Counted from the first letter of the stretch, positions 19,401 through 28,239 are shown. The stretch: DNA of 64,000 nucleotides from Paenilisteria portnoyi (GCF_014322795.1 NZ_JAASTT010000019.1:1-64000); one strand, 5' to 3'. Numbers and translations: made by a program. The notes: generated from the sequence alone by a model not told the origin.

Positions 19401-19850
19401 GAATGCAGCTACTTCTTCCGCGTTCGCCACAGGTCCATTACTACCTGGGATAACTGGGATATCGGCAAGTAAAGCTTGTTCTTTCGCTTTAATTTTATCA
19501 CCGAACATGTCTAGGTGTTTCGATTTAGGTCCTACAAAAATGATGCCTTCTTTTTCACAACGCTTGGCAAAGTCGATATTTTCCGACAAAAAGCCATAAC
19601 CTGGGTGAATCGCGTCAACATTGGCTATCTTGGCAACCTCGATAATATTATCGATATCCAGATACGCATCGATTGGTTTCTTTCCTTCCCCTACAAGATA
19701 AGCCTCATCCGCCTTATAACGGTGAAACGCCGCCGTATCCTCTTGCGAATAAATCGCCACTGTCTTAATGTTTAGTTCCGTACACGCCCGAAGTACGCGA
19801 ATCGCAATCTCGCCACGATTGGCAACTAATACCTTTTTAATGTTATTCAT
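16407..19850 (-). CDS. pycA: Pyruvate carboxylase
   Basis: A full-length 1147-residue biotin enzyme that carboxylates pyruvate to oxaloacetate with ATP and bicarbonate, the main anaplerotic step in Listeria, whose TCA cycle is incomplete. Domains in order: biotin carboxylase (residues 1-450, with KASLGGGGRGMR as ATP-grasp loop and FIEVNPRVQVEHT), carboxyltransferase (about 530-800, opening LLTDTTLRDAHQSLLATR, metal-binding HLHTHDTSGN), a linking domain, and a C-terminal biotinyl domain with EAMKMET, whose Lys 1111 is biotinylated. The ATG is preceded by TTAGGAGG. A good promoter lies about 100 bases upstream and a terminator follows. Confidence 0.98.
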   Translation of the reverse strand: MNNIKKVLVANRGEIAIRVLRACTELNIKTVAIYSQEDTAAFHRYKADEAYLVGEGKKPIDAYLDIDNIIEVAKIANVDAIHPGYGFLSENIDFAKRCEKEGIIFVGPKSKHLDMFGDKIKAKEQALLADIPVIPGSNGPVANAEEVAAFGEKHGYPLMVKASLGGGGRGMRVVQGPADVKDAFERAGSEAKAAFGNDEVYVEKCVVKPKHIEVQILGDSHGNIVHLFERDCSVQRRHQKVVEVAPCNAITSDLRQRICDAAVKLMKNVNYLNAGTVEFLVAGEEFYFIEVNPRVQVEHTITEMITGIDIVQSQLFIADGCSMHDQIVGIPQQEEIRINGSAIQCRITTEDPLNNFMPDTGRINTYRSTGGFGVRLDAGNGFQGTIVTPFYDSLLVKLCTWGMTFEQASRKMIRNLIEFRIRGVKTNIPFLLNVVQHPDFISGNYNTSFIDTTPELFDFPKVRDRGTKTLRYISNVTVNGFPGIKHREKLVYDDLRIPKIPFDAKIEPGTKQILDAKGPAGIVEWVKSQEEVLLTDTTLRDAHQSLLATRVRSKDIFQIADPMAHLLPNMFSFEMWGGATFDTAYRFLNEDPWVRLETLRKQIPNVMFQMLLRGANAVGYKNYPDNVIREFVKQSAQSGVDVFRIFDSLNWLKGMEVSIEAVRDAGKVVEAAICYTGDIEDATRTKYNVDYYKDMAKELVAQGTDILAIKDMAGLLKPQAAYRLVSELKDTIDVPIHLHTHDTSGNGIYTYAAAVSAGVDIVDVSSSAMSGATSQPSMTGLYYGLENGKRQTILNAHNSQMINHYWEDVRKYYKDFDNALNSPQTEVYIHEMPGGQYTNLQQQAKAVGLGDRWDEVKDTYAVVNEMFGDIVKVTPSSKVVGDMALFMVQNDLTEQDVYDKGETLDFPDSIIEFFMGEIGQPYGGFPQELQKLVLKGRTPLTERPGALMEPVDFEAVRAELAGKMTTGDPTDHDVMSYILYPKVFLDYLTMIEKYGDVTVLDTPTFFKGMRLGETVEVELEKGKTLIIKLNSIGEPIADGTRVIYFELNGQPREISIQDFNVQSTVVTRRKIDTTNPEHVGATMTGSVIKIVAEKGQEVKKGDPLLITEAMKMETTIQAPFDGKVNAIFVTDGDVIESADLLMEVGRV

Positions 19851-19941
19851 TTTTTTTCCTCCTAACCTACACTACCTAATTTTTCTATATACATAGCTGC
19901 TAACATTATTACCGTCATGGAGAAAAACGGTATATCAGACA

Positions 19942-19971
19942 ATTATAGTATTAAAGTACCCAGAATGTAAA
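19942..19971 (-). promoter_or_regulatory. pycA promoter
   Basis: On the minus strand TTTACA (19966-19971) and TATAAT (19942-19947) are 18 bases apart. The predicted leader is about 85 bases long. Confidence 0.7.
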
Positions 19972-20057
19972 TTGTTTTCGCTGATTTTTGCAAAAAATGT
20001 TCGATGATTCGGTGTAAAGTGAGTAATGTCAATGGTTTAACCGACCATAATATCCAA

Positions 20058-20915
20058 CTAATCCTTTACTTCCTCCAATGCGATAATATCTAGTAACAAC
20101 CTCTCAACAGATGTAACTACCTCGCTATAGGAAAGTTCCTCCGCGTACGGTAAGCTCATTGCATAATTGCTCCAAATCAGCTGTAAATCTTGACTGTGCT
20201 TAATCGCTTCCATTCTTTCATTAAAATAATCCTCCACACTCAATAAAAAATCCCGATGCACAAAAGTATTTTTTACCGAAAGAGCCAATGCAGGATAATT
20301 AAAAAGATTTCTTTCCATACTGGTAAGCATATAAATATCATAAAAGTCCCGTGCTCTTGTATTAGCAAGCCCTCTGTCCAGAATACTATGCAATTTTTCA
20401 GCGAGTATTTGCTCCACAGGATATGCGTAGACATCTATAAACTTATTTTCAAACATCATTTTATGTGCGTACCTTTTTACCTCTGGATAAATAGAATCGC
20501 CAGTCGTAATATCCAATTTGACATCTCCTTTTAGCGACCCCAAATACGTTTTAATATGCAATCGAACCCCTGCATAAAAATCACCCTTATTGATATTCGT
20601 TATCTTTGTCACCTCAAGTACCATGCCTTCCTCAGTAGGCGTTTCTAAAACTTCTTGAAAAATTCGCAAAATTTTATCTTGTGACAAGTTCATTTCCCTC
20701 ATTGTAGCATCAATATCCATTGTTGTTCGTCGCGAGATTCCAATCATCGAGCCTATTAGAAATCCGCCCTTTAAAACAAAATTTTCGTTATACTTTGACT
20801 CACTTATTTTTTGTAGTACTTTTTCCAACATGTAAGTCCTCATCACTAATTGAGCGTTAATAGCTGATCTCTGTGATTCATTCTTTACCCAGTCTTTCAA
20901 TTGTTTTGGTGTCAT
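20058..20915 (-). CDS. AbiEii-type nucleotidyltransferase toxin
   Basis: A 285-residue protein of the AbiEii/MenT toxin family. KGGFLIGSMIGISRRTTMDID contains the family pattern of a GS near an arginine-threonine followed by D-x-D, the metal-binding nucleotidyltransferase motif. A second block, VYAYPVEQILAEKLHSILDR, with RARDFYDIY after it, is also typical (K and D of the later motifs). AbiE systems abort phage infection, and the toxin modifies RNA or blocks growth. It overlaps its partner by four bases (ATGA). The pair lies between pycA and ftsW, which are close neighbours in relatives, and its base composition is visibly more AT-rich, so recent acquisition is likely. Confidence 0.87.
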   Translation of the reverse strand: MTPKQLKDWVKNESQRSAINAQLVMRTYMLEKVLQKISESKYNENFVLKGGFLIGSMIGISRRTTMDIDATMREMNLSQDKILRIFQEVLETPTEEGMVLEVTKITNINKGDFYAGVRLHIKTYLGSLKGDVKLDITTGDSIYPEVKRYAHKMMFENKFIDVYAYPVEQILAEKLHSILDRGLANTRARDFYDIYMLTSMERNLFNYPALALSVKNTFVHRDFLLSVEDYFNERMEAIKHSQDLQLIWSNYAMSLPYAEELSYSEVVTSVERLLLDIIALEEVKD

Positions 20916-21505
20916 TGGTTTAATACCTCCACTGCCATTTTTAAGTCTGTACCAATTTTCAAAATTTTTGCATACTCTAACAATCTAAACAAGTTTTTGT
21001 CCGGGCGCTCCATATATTTTTTTAATGCCTCGATCTTCACATAATAATCTGCTTTATAGGATTTTTTCCACATATCACACATCGTTTTTTCTAAATTATA
21101 TACTCGAATTTCGTTACCATTAGGACTTTCCATCGTCGCTATCCCCAGGCTATAGACTTCCACTTTCACATGTTTTGGCTGCACAAAATACTGTTTCAAA
21201 TTTGGGTTATTATAGCCTCTTGGAAACGTCAAAACATAGCGATCAGGGTTCACATCTGTCAAACCATACAGAAAAAGCGCTGTTTCATGTGAAAAAATAC
21301 CTTTTGTGAATTTTTGCTGTAACATGTAAAATTCATCTGGAAATTCCCCAGATTTTGTATATACACCTGGTACATCCCTATCTAAAATACCCTTCTTCAC
21401 AAAATCCTCTAGTGTTTTAACGTTGATTCCATTAGCTTTAGCAACCTTAAGTGTTAACGTTCCATTATATTCTCCTAATAGTTTCATTAACTTTTCCATT
21501 CTCAA
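20912..21505 (-). CDS. AbiEi-type antitoxin / autorepressor
   Basis: A 197-residue partner of the AbiEii toxin. The N-terminal 60 residues form a winged-helix-like domain (GTLTLKVAKANGINVKTL, then LDRDVPGVYTK). The rest has the AbiEi patterns FSHETALFLYGLTD, LTFPRGY and VYNLEKTMCDMW. AbiEi proteins neutralise the toxin without forming a stable complex and repress their own operon by binding inverted repeats. The start is uncertain: TTG at 21505 has GTGAGG six bases upstream, and ATG at 21499 is two codons later. A perfect 18-bp inverted repeat lies just upstream. Confidence 0.85.
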   Translation of the reverse strand: MRMEKLMKLLGEYNGTLTLKVAKANGINVKTLEDFVKKGILDRDVPGVYTKSGEFPDEFYMLQQKFTKGIFSHETALFLYGLTDVNPDRYVLTFPRGYNNPNLKQYFVQPKHVKVEVYSLGIATMESPNGNEIRVYNLEKTMCDMWKKSYKADYYVKIEALKKYMERPDKNLFRLLEYAKILKIGTDLKMAVEVLNQ

Positions 21506-21521
21506 TCACTGCCTCACTCTG

Positions 21522-21570
21522 GGTATCAAATATACTACACTTCAATAATAATTGTAGTATATTTGATACC
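21522..21570. promoter_or_regulatory. Long inverted repeat, probable abiE operator
   Basis: Perfect 18-bp arms (21522-21539 and 21553-21570; GGTATCAAATATACTACA and its complement) around a 13-base AT-rich spacer. It ends about 17 bases upstream of the abiEi start. A TATACT -10-like box lies inside an arm. AbiEi autoregulation through inverted repeats is known. A terminator role for ftsW is less likely because no T-run follows. Confidence 0.7.
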
Positions 21571-21634
21571 TAAAAGCAAATAATACAGAAAAAACGAGCC
21601 ACAAAATCTCAGCCCGTTCCTCCTATCCTCACTG

Positions 21635-22840
21635 CTACGTTCGTGGCCGCACCGGTTTCCCTGGTTTCGCCAAATCCTTCTCCGAGCCGTAATTCTTTTG
21701 AAATTTATTCATCATCGATACGTTCAGCACAATCCCGACCAAAATCGACATCGACATCAGTGACGAACCACCGAAACTAGTAAACGGCAGCGTCACCCCG
21801 GTGAGCGGAATCATGCCCGACGCACCACCTAGGTTAATGAATGCCTGAATCCCAATGAGCGTCGCCGTCCCATAACAAAGCAGAGAGCCGAACGAATCAT
21901 TCAAGCGCATCCCATTTGTAATCGAACGCAAGACGATGAAGAAAATCCCGCCGACCGTAATCATAATACCAAAAAATCCAAGTTCTTCCGCAATAATCGC
22001 GATAATAAAGTCGGTATGAGATTCTGGCAAATAGCCCAGTTTCTGCACACTTTCACCAAGCCCCTGTCCAAAGAAACCACCAGAACCAATCGCGTAAAAC
22101 GAGTTGACCAACTGATACCCGCTCGCGCCATGGTCTGTAAATGGATTTTGAAAACTTGTAATCCGCCCAATCCGCTTCGTCGTAATTAGCTTCGAACGAA
22201 TGTCTTCCGGCAATAGAAAAACGACGATACATAAAACCGCTAAAATCAGCAATCCGAGCCCGACTAATTTTAATATCGTTTTCAGTCGCATACCTGATGC
22301 CATAATAATGCCGCACCCTGTTAGGAAAATAATCGCAGCCGTCCCGATATCTGGTTGAAGCAATATCAAGAAACAAATCACGACTAAAAACAAGACCGGC
22401 GGCAAAACACCACGGTTAAAATCATCAATGTACCGCTGCTTTTTCGAATAAACAGCGGCCATGTAAATAATCATCGACACTTTAATAAACTCAGAAGGCT
22501 GAATCCGAATTGGCCCTAATGCCAGCCAACTTTGCGCATTATTCGCCGAGTCACCGAACATCAATACGAGCAACAACATCGCGACCGAGCCGAACATAAT
22601 CAGCATCAACATCTTATTATTTTGAAGAATTTTATATGGAAAAACCGCGAAGAAAATCAGCAAAACAAGCGAGATAATCCAATTTTTTAATTGACTGTTA
22701 TAGAACGTCGCTGGATCCCACCCTTTATTAATCGCGACAAACATACTCGAACTATAGACCATGATCAATCCAAAGATACACACAATGAGGTATACCGCCA
22801 AAAGAGGATAGTCATAGGATTTCAACATTTTTTTAAACAT
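21635..22840 (-). CDS. ftsW: FtsW/RodA/SpoVE-family peptidoglycan glycosyltransferase
   Basis: A SEDS-family membrane protein of about 401 residues with ten spans that polymerises lipid II into glycan strands at the septum, working with a class B penicillin-binding protein. Family segments: MVYSSSM, GPIRIQPSEFIKVSMI, LLQPDIGTAAII, LPESHTDFI and the C-terminal TGVTLPFTSFGGSSL. The start at 22840 gives MFKKMLKSYDYPLL, which resembles Bacillus FtsW. Upstream in-frame candidates are ATG 22846 and TTG 22873. None has a strong ribosome site, so the start is uncertain. A TATAAT -10 is at 22897-22902. In relatives ftsW is flanked by pycA and ylaN. Here abiE and the sugar island intervene. Confidence 0.94.
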   Translation of the reverse strand: MFKKMLKSYDYPLLAVYLIVCIFGLIMVYSSSMFVAINKGWDPATFYNSQLKNWIISLVLLIFFAVFPYKILQNNKMLMLIMFGSVAMLLLVLMFGDSANNAQSWLALGPIRIQPSEFIKVSMIIYMAAVYSKKQRYIDDFNRGVLPPVLFLVVICFLILLQPDIGTAAIIFLTGCGIIMASGMRLKTILKLVGLGLLILAVLCIVVFLLPEDIRSKLITTKRIGRITSFQNPFTDHGASGYQLVNSFYAIGSGGFFGQGLGESVQKLGYLPESHTDFIIAIIAEELGFFGIMITVGGIFFIVLRSITNGMRLNDSFGSLLCYGTATLIGIQAFINLGGASGMIPLTGVTLPFTSFGGSSLMSMSILVGIVLNVSMMNKFQKNYGSEKDLAKPGKPVRPRT

Positions 22841-22896
22841 ACACATCGTCCAATCATTTCGAGCCTTATTCAAGGTCCCTACTGTAGTATCTATCT

Positions 22897-22902
22897 ATTA
22901 TA
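22897..22902 (-). promoter_or_regulatory. Candidate -10 box for ftsW
   Basis: TATAAT on the minus strand, with only a weak TTTCTT 17 bases upstream. Transcription would start near 22890, just before the possible TTG start. Confidence 0.45.
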
Positions 22903-22953
22903 TAGGAAATCGGCTCGAAAAGAAATGATAAGGATGGCTTATTATGAAAGGTA

Positions 22954-24690
22954 CTATTTTTTACGTTTATGATTAATACTACGCACTTTGGCTAAATCCA
23001 CTTTATCTTGGCGGTCAATCGTAAGCAGTCCATTGATTTCCTGCTGCACATCACTGACTTGTGTATAACAAAAACCAGAAATGTAATCCAGACCTTGAAT
23101 CGCACTCGTTATACTTTCAAAACGCTCTAAAAAAGCCGTCTCATCCTGTACCTGATTACCATAACCCCAGCCAGATTCGGATTGGAAGGCAATACCGCCA
23201 AACTCAGAAATAATGACCGGTTTTCCGCTATTTTCATAACCCCTCGCAAAAGGATGACGGAAACGGTTATGTTGGAAGGCATTGGATAGCAATCTCTCCT
23301 GATCCGCATAGCGCTCCGTGAAAGTTTCACCTTTTTCCTCATAGTCGTGTAACGTGATAATGTCCGAAATCGTGTGATCCCAGCCATCATTCGTCACAAC
23401 CGGACGCATTGCATCGAACGTTTTAGTCAAATAATAAATGCCTTCTGTGAACTGTTGTTGCTTCTTATCGCTGTGAATATCCTCGACTCCCCATGATTCA
23501 TTGAACGGCACCCACGTAATAATCGACGGATGATTGTAGTTTTGCTTCACAATTTCAAGCCACTCCGCTGTAAAATTAGCAACCGCTTTATCGCTGAAAC
23601 TATAGGTCGAACCGACTTCGGACCAAACGAGCAAGCCTTTCTTATCGCACAGATACAGAAAACGATTATCCTCGACTTTTTGATGTTTGCGGACGCCGTT
23701 GTAACCCATCTCGATAATTTTGTCGATATCAAGTTCTAGCGCCGCAACAGATGGTGGCGTCAAATCGCTGTCTTGCCAGTAGCCTTGATCGAGAATCAAC
23801 CGCTGATACAGTTCTTCGTTATTCAGCAGGATTTTCTCCCCCTCAATCGCGATTTTCCGCATCCCAAAATAGGATTCCACGCAATCGACAACGGTAGTTC
23901 CTTCTATTAAGGTGAATGTGATATCGTATAAATTCGGCGTCTCTGTATTCCAAACTTTCATGCTCCACGGGTCGCCTTTTGCCAAAACAGAGGCGCGCAT
24001 GACCGCCACGCCATCCTTCAAAGTCGTGCTCATTTCTTCGATTAATTCGCCATCGAAACGGATCGTCGCGCGCGCCGTTACGCCCTCATGCCAAGCGTTT
24101 GCTTCCACTTCCAAATCGATTTTCCGGGCATCAAAATCCGGCGTCATTTTCACGTAATCAATATGAATCGGTGACACGTATTCCAGCCAAACCGACTTCC
24201 AAATCCCTGTCGTTTGAACATACCAGCAACCAAAGTTATCCTTGATCCAGCGCTGCTTCCCGCGTGGTTGCGCCGTATCCATGCTATCCTGAACCCGCAC
24301 CGTAATCCGATTTTTTCCAGCCGTCACATAATCCGTGATATTAAAAACAAACGCCGTGTAACAGCCTCGATGCTCACCGACCACTTTCCCATTCACCCAA
24401 ACCGTCGTCGCATAATCCGAACCTTCGAAATGAAGCAGCACATCTTTATCCGGCGCCGCAATTTCCACTTCTCGCTCATACCAAACAAGCGTGTGATGCG
24501 ACTCATCGTGAATCCCGCTCGCCTTTGTTTCATACGTAAACGGAACCTCAATCACACGCTCCGATGGTAAATGCGCACACCAATCCTCCGCCAAGCCAAC
24601 GCCAGCATCATCAAACGCAAACGCCCATTTTCCGTCAAGCAACTCCCAATCCTTCCGCACAAACTGCGGCCTCGGATGCCATTTCGTCAT
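22954..24690 (-). CDS. Glycoside hydrolase family 2 protein (beta-galactosidase/glucuronidase type)
   Basis: A 578-residue cytoplasmic enzyme with the compact GH2 layout: sugar-binding domain (about 1-180, with YATTVWVNGKVVGEH), immunoglobulin-like domain (about 180-275) and a TIM barrel. The acid/base is the Glu in WVPFNESWG near residue 397. The nucleophile is the Glu in VIISEFGG near residue 497. Both are intact, so it is probably active on a beta-linked sugar. Substrate is unknown. No signal peptide, so it acts on sugar imported by the ABC transporter encoded upstream. It overlaps the preceding gene by four bases and is the last gene of the operon. It is much shorter than LacZ. Confidence 0.9.
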   Translation of the reverse strand: MTKWHPRPQFVRKDWELLDGKWAFAFDDAGVGLAEDWCAHLPSERVIEVPFTYETKASGIHDESHHTLVWYEREVEIAAPDKDVLLHFEGSDYATTVWVNGKVVGEHRGCYTAFVFNITDYVTAGKNRITVRVQDSMDTAQPRGKQRWIKDNFGCWYVQTTGIWKSVWLEYVSPIHIDYVKMTPDFDARKIDLEVEANAWHEGVTARATIRFDGELIEEMSTTLKDGVAVMRASVLAKGDPWSMKVWNTETPNLYDITFTLIEGTTVVDCVESYFGMRKIAIEGEKILLNNEELYQRLILDQGYWQDSDLTPPSVAALELDIDKIIEMGYNGVRKHQKVEDNRFLYLCDKKGLLVWSEVGSTYSFSDKAVANFTAEWLEIVKQNYNHPSIITWVPFNESWGVEDIHSDKKQQQFTEGIYYLTKTFDAMRPVVTNDGWDHTISDIITLHDYEEKGETFTERYADQERLLSNAFQHNRFRHPFARGYENSGKPVIISEFGGIAFQSESGWGYGNQVQDETAFLERFESITSAIQGLDYISGFCYTQVSDVQQEINGLLTIDRQDKVDLAKVRSINHKRKK

Positions 24691-25115
24691 CCCAATTCCT
24701 CCCCGATCAAGCTATTTTTCTGCACTCTCATACCTTTATTCTTAGCCAAACCGATAATTCCCGCGCTCATAAACAAGAAAATATTCGGCATATCCATAAT
24801 AAAATATGAGAATACGCCACAAACTAAAAACCAAACCGGTAATTTCCAGCCAATCACACCATCTTTCCAATGTTTCTGTGCTAAATAAATATTCAACAAT
24901 CCGAGTAAAATCAACAACACCCCGAAAATCACCACGAAATTAAAAATACTGCCAAACAGCGCCTTCATCGCCCGCATCTGCGCCACAGAAAGCCCCGCCA
25001 CATCCAAACCTTGCCGCTTTATAAACAACCCATAAACAAAAACCGTCAATAACCCGTCCAACAACTGCCAAGTCGCGGCGATGTAAATAAAAACACGTTC
25101 CAATCGTCTGCTCAC
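24687..25115 (-). CDS. Small four-span membrane protein of unknown function
   Basis: A 142-residue protein with four hydrophobic segments (about residues 10-32, 55-78, 90-106 and 110-125). The start is GTG at 25115 with GGAGGG eight bases upstream. I do not recognise the family with confidence. It resembles the small DUF4064-like proteins found next to sugar loci. Its tight placement between the permease and the GH2 gene suggests a role linked to sugar uptake or membrane sensing. Confidence 0.75.
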   Translation of the reverse strand: MSRRLERVFIYIAATWQLLDGLLTVFVYGLFIKRQGLDVAGLSVAQMRAMKALFGSIFNFVVIFGVLLILLGLLNIYLAQKHWKDGVIGWKLPVWFLVCGVFSYFIMDMPNIFLFMSAGIIGLAKNKGMRVQKNSLIGEELG

Positions 25116-25128
25116 TTGAAAATCCCTC

Positions 25129-25971
25129 CTATCCTTTTACACCTGAAGATAAGGCCATTGACTGTAAGAAATACTTTTGCGCGAACAAATAGAGTATGAA
25201 AGTTGGCACAATCGCAACGAGTGCTCCTGCCATCAAATGTGCTGGCTGCGCTTGGTACATCCCTTGCAGCAGCTGGAGTCCCGGCGTAATCGGCATCATT
25301 TCGATATCATTAAACACAATCGAAGGCCATAGGAAATCGTTCCAAGCCGCCGTGAATGTGAACAACGCCACAACCATTAACACCGGTCGCAAAAGTGGCA
25401 AGATAACCTTGTAGAAAATTTTGAAATCACCGGCACCGTCCATGCGCGCCGCCTCATCAAATTCAATTGGAATATTCACCATAAACTGCCGTACTAAAAA
25501 GATATTAAACACAGCCGCAGCTCCCGGCACAATCGCCGCTAAATAATTATTCACCCAACCGAACGTATCGATAATTTTATACAGTGGAATCAAATTCACG
25601 ACACTCGGAAACATCATCGTCGCCATCAAAAAAACGAACATCGCATTGCGTCCACGGAATTTCAAACGACTGTAAGCAAATGCCGCTAGCGAGACCACAA
25701 TAAGCACCAACACCGTCTGTGAAACCGCGATAATCATCGAATTCATGAACCATCGCAAAAGTGGCGTCGCAGCATTATCAAATAACAATTCGGTATAATT
25801 CGTCGTCACCCATTGCACTGGAAGAAACTTAAAGCCTACCGATGCGACCTCAGCCTCCGATTTAAATGACGTCACAATTCCCCACGCGAGCGGAACAACC
25901 CAGATGATCGCCATCACGAGCAGGAATATAAAAGCAATCAATTTTGGTATAAAACGCGTATCTTTTTTCAT
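25129..25971 (-). CDS. Carbohydrate ABC transporter permease (MalG/LacG-like)
   Basis: A 280-residue permease with six spans. The inner-membrane EAA loop is present as EFDEAARMDGAGDFKIFYKVILPLLRP (around residues 180-205), which docks to the ATPase. Members of this CUT1 subfamily import oligosaccharides. The N-terminal AWGIVTSFKSEAEV is typical of the second permease. The gene is 21 bases after the first permease. No ATPase gene is present, so a shared MsmK-type ATPase encoded elsewhere probably energises import. Confidence 0.93.
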   Translation of the reverse strand: MKKDTRFIPKLIAFIFLLVMAIIWVVPLAWGIVTSFKSEAEVASVGFKFLPVQWVTTNYTELLFDNAATPLLRWFMNSMIIAVSQTVLVLIVVSLAAFAYSRLKFRGRNAMFVFLMATMMFPSVVNLIPLYKIIDTFGWVNNYLAAIVPGAAAVFNIFLVRQFMVNIPIEFDEAARMDGAGDFKIFYKVILPLLRPVLMVVALFTFTAAWNDFLWPSIVFNDIEMMPITPGLQLLQGMYQAQPAHLMAGALVAIVPTFILYLFAQKYFLQSMALSSGVKG

Positions 25972-25992
25972 CAGAAATCCATCCCCTCGTCG

Positions 25993-26895
25993 TTAGTTTT
26001 TATTCCGCAAAAAGAAAAATTGAATCGCAGAAACAACCATGATACATAATCCAAGAATCACTGCCATCGCGGACGCAATCCCAGCAATCGATTGTCCCGT
26101 ACCAAACGCATTTTGCTGAATATACATCAATAATACCGACGTCGAACCAGACGGACCACCTTTTGTCAGCATCAGCGGTTGTCCATATACGTTAAACTGT
26201 GCGATCGTCGTCATCACAACGGTGTACAATAACTGCGCGCGAATACTTGGTAGCGTAATCCGGAAGAATTTTTGCACAGAAGTGGCGCCATCGATTTCCG
26301 CTGCCTCATAAAAATCCTTCGAAATCCCGTTTAGCGCGGCCTGATAAATAATCATATTCCCACCGATACACCACCAAACCGTCACAATCACAAGCGTCAT
26401 CCATGCATAAGGTTGCGTCCCGACCCAGTTTACCGACGTGCCCAGAAATTGATTAATCGGACCGAAACTCACATTAAACATCAAGCCCCAAATAATGATA
26501 ACCGCCGAAATCGCGAACAACGATGGCAAATAAAACAGCGATTGAAACAGCTTATTTAGCCTCGGTTTTGCGTTTAATGCGCTGGCCAACAACAACGGCA
26601 CAATAATACAAAATGGCACGGTCAGCACGACGAAAATGAAGGTATTTCGCAACCCATTATGTAATTGCTCATAAAAAGTCGAATCTTTCTGAAACAAAAT
26701 TTCGCGATAATTATCAAAACCGACAAAATCTGGCGTCCCAATCAAATCCCAGTCCGTAAAAGAAATATAAATTCCGTAAACAACAGGAACGAGAAAGAAG
26801 ATCAAGAAAATAATTAAATGTGGACCTGCGAACAACCAAGGTGTGAATTGCCATTTCCTCTTTTTATACGTTATCGTTTTAGCGTTTGCTTCCAT
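25993..26895 (-). CDS. Carbohydrate ABC transporter permease (MalF/LacF-like)
   Basis: A permease of about 300 residues with six spans. It opens with a basic segment and PWLFAGPHLIIFLIFFLVPVVYG, and the EAA loop reads DFYEAAEIDGATSVQKFFRITLP. It pairs with the downstream permease to form the channel for a sugar. The ATG at 26895 is chosen because GGGAG lies eight bases upstream. Two earlier in-frame starts lie inside or too near that site. Confidence 0.92.
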   Translation of the reverse strand: MEANAKTITYKKRKWQFTPWLFAGPHLIIFLIFFLVPVVYGIYISFTDWDLIGTPDFVGFDNYREILFQKDSTFYEQLHNGLRNTFIFVVLTVPFCIIVPLLLASALNAKPRLNKLFQSLFYLPSLFAISAVIIIWGLMFNVSFGPINQFLGTSVNWVGTQPYAWMTLVIVTVWWCIGGNMIIYQAALNGISKDFYEAAEIDGATSVQKFFRITLPSIRAQLLYTVVMTTIAQFNVYGQPLMLTKGGPSGSTSVLLMYIQQNAFGTGQSIAGIASAMAVILGLCIMVVSAIQFFFLRNKN

Positions 26896-26962
26896 TTCCA
26901 TCACTCCCAATCTTTCATCTTAAGACTCGAGGACACGAAAATCCCCAAGTCTCTTTTTCGAT

Positions 26963-28225
26963 TTATTTATTGGATTTATCTTTAGCTATCTTATCTTCCA
27001 CCGCTTTTTGCATGTCCGCCAAGCCTTTATTCACCGGCGTTTTTCCGAAGATAATGTCATTCCCGTTCGCATCCAGTTGCTCGGAAACGTAACCATTATA
27101 CTTATAATCAAAAATCTTCAGCGACTTCTGCTCGGCCGGATTAAGCAACAAGAATGATTGCGGCATTTCTTTGTAAGTCGGATCTTCCACGATCTTCAGA
27201 GACGCTGGATTTTGACCTGACTTCGCCCATTCCAGTGAGTTATCTTGCACCCAATCAATGAATTTCAGCGCGCCTTCTGTTTTTTCTTTCGAGCGCCCTT
27301 CGCTGTTAAACATCGTAAATTGATGCGAGCTAGACCAGTTCACCATCTTATTTTTATCCTCACTCAACTGCGGCGCGTTCGTGATTCCCCAATCGAACTT
27401 GGCATCTTTCGCATTATTTTGCATCCAAATTCCCTCTGGCGCGAATATCACTTTCCCAGCGATGAATTTTTGGAAGTAATCCTCGCCGTCCTTCGTTGTG
27501 ATACCGCCTTTATACATGTCTTTCCAAAGGTTAAACGTATCTTTCGCCCGCTGATTATCAAGCGTCGGATCCACACCATTCTCCGTTAACTTCCCGCCAT
27601 TCTGCGCATATAACGATAAGAACACCGGTTTCACCCAACTCACCGACACCGCATCAATTTTGTCTTTTTTAGCAAGTTCCCCCGCCGCTTTTATCTCATC
27701 AAAAGTAACGACGTCATCATCAAGCGCGTTCGGAGCATATTTTTTCACTAAATCTTTGTTGTAGTACATAATAAAGGAGTGAATATCAAGCGGCACACTG
27801 TATCGTTTGTTATCTATTTGACCAATATTCCAAGCTTCCGGCACATAATTCTCCGCCTTCATATCTGGAAAATCAGCTAAGTAATCGTCATATGTCATCA
27901 GCATATCGTTGTCTACATACTGCTTAATACGTTCAGCGTGCACAATCGTCAAATCAGGAATATTCTTACCAGAGTTTACAACCGTCGGAATTTTCGTGTA
28001 CATATCCCCCTCTTTTAGAGATATATTTTTGACTTTGAACTCCGGATTTGTTTTATTGTAAGCGTCCACCATTTTTTGCATATTCGCGCCATCCGGACCA
28101 GTAAATGGATTCCAGAAAATGATTTCCTTACTTTTGGCAGTGTCCTTCGCATCACTAGAACCACCGCACGCAGCCAATCCAGCGACCAATAACAACATAC
28201 AAACAAGACCTAACATTTTTTTCAT
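26963..28225 (-). CDS. Sugar ABC transporter substrate-binding lipoprotein
   Basis: A 420-residue extracytoplasmic binding protein (family 1). The signal ends in the lipobox LAAC (Cys near residue 20), followed by a GGSSD linker. IIFWNPFTGPDGANMQKMVD and VEDPTYKEM are in the expected fold positions. It captures a carbohydrate and delivers it to the two permeases encoded downstream. The ATG follows a GGGAGGAATTTAAA ribosome site. A family B repeat lies 15 bases upstream in the leader region. A cre-like site and inverted repeats upstream suggest control by CcpA and by the divergent ArsR-type regulator. Confidence 0.93.
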   Translation of the reverse strand: MKKMLGLVCMLLLVAGLAACGGSSDAKDTAKSKEIIFWNPFTGPDGANMQKMVDAYNKTNPEFKVKNISLKEGDMYTKIPTVVNSGKNIPDLTIVHAERIKQYVDNDMLMTYDDYLADFPDMKAENYVPEAWNIGQIDNKRYSVPLDIHSFIMYYNKDLVKKYAPNALDDDVVTFDEIKAAGELAKKDKIDAVSVSWVKPVFLSLYAQNGGKLTENGVDPTLDNQRAKDTFNLWKDMYKGGITTKDGEDYFQKFIAGKVIFAPEGIWMQNNAKDAKFDWGITNAPQLSEDKNKMVNWSSSHQFTMFNSEGRSKEKTEGALKFIDWVQDNSLEWAKSGQNPASLKIVEDPTYKEMPQSFLLLNPAEQKSLKIFDYKYNGYVSEQLDANGNDIIFGKTPVNKGLADMQKAVEDKIAKDKSNK

Positions 28226-28239
28226 TTTAAATTCCTCCC

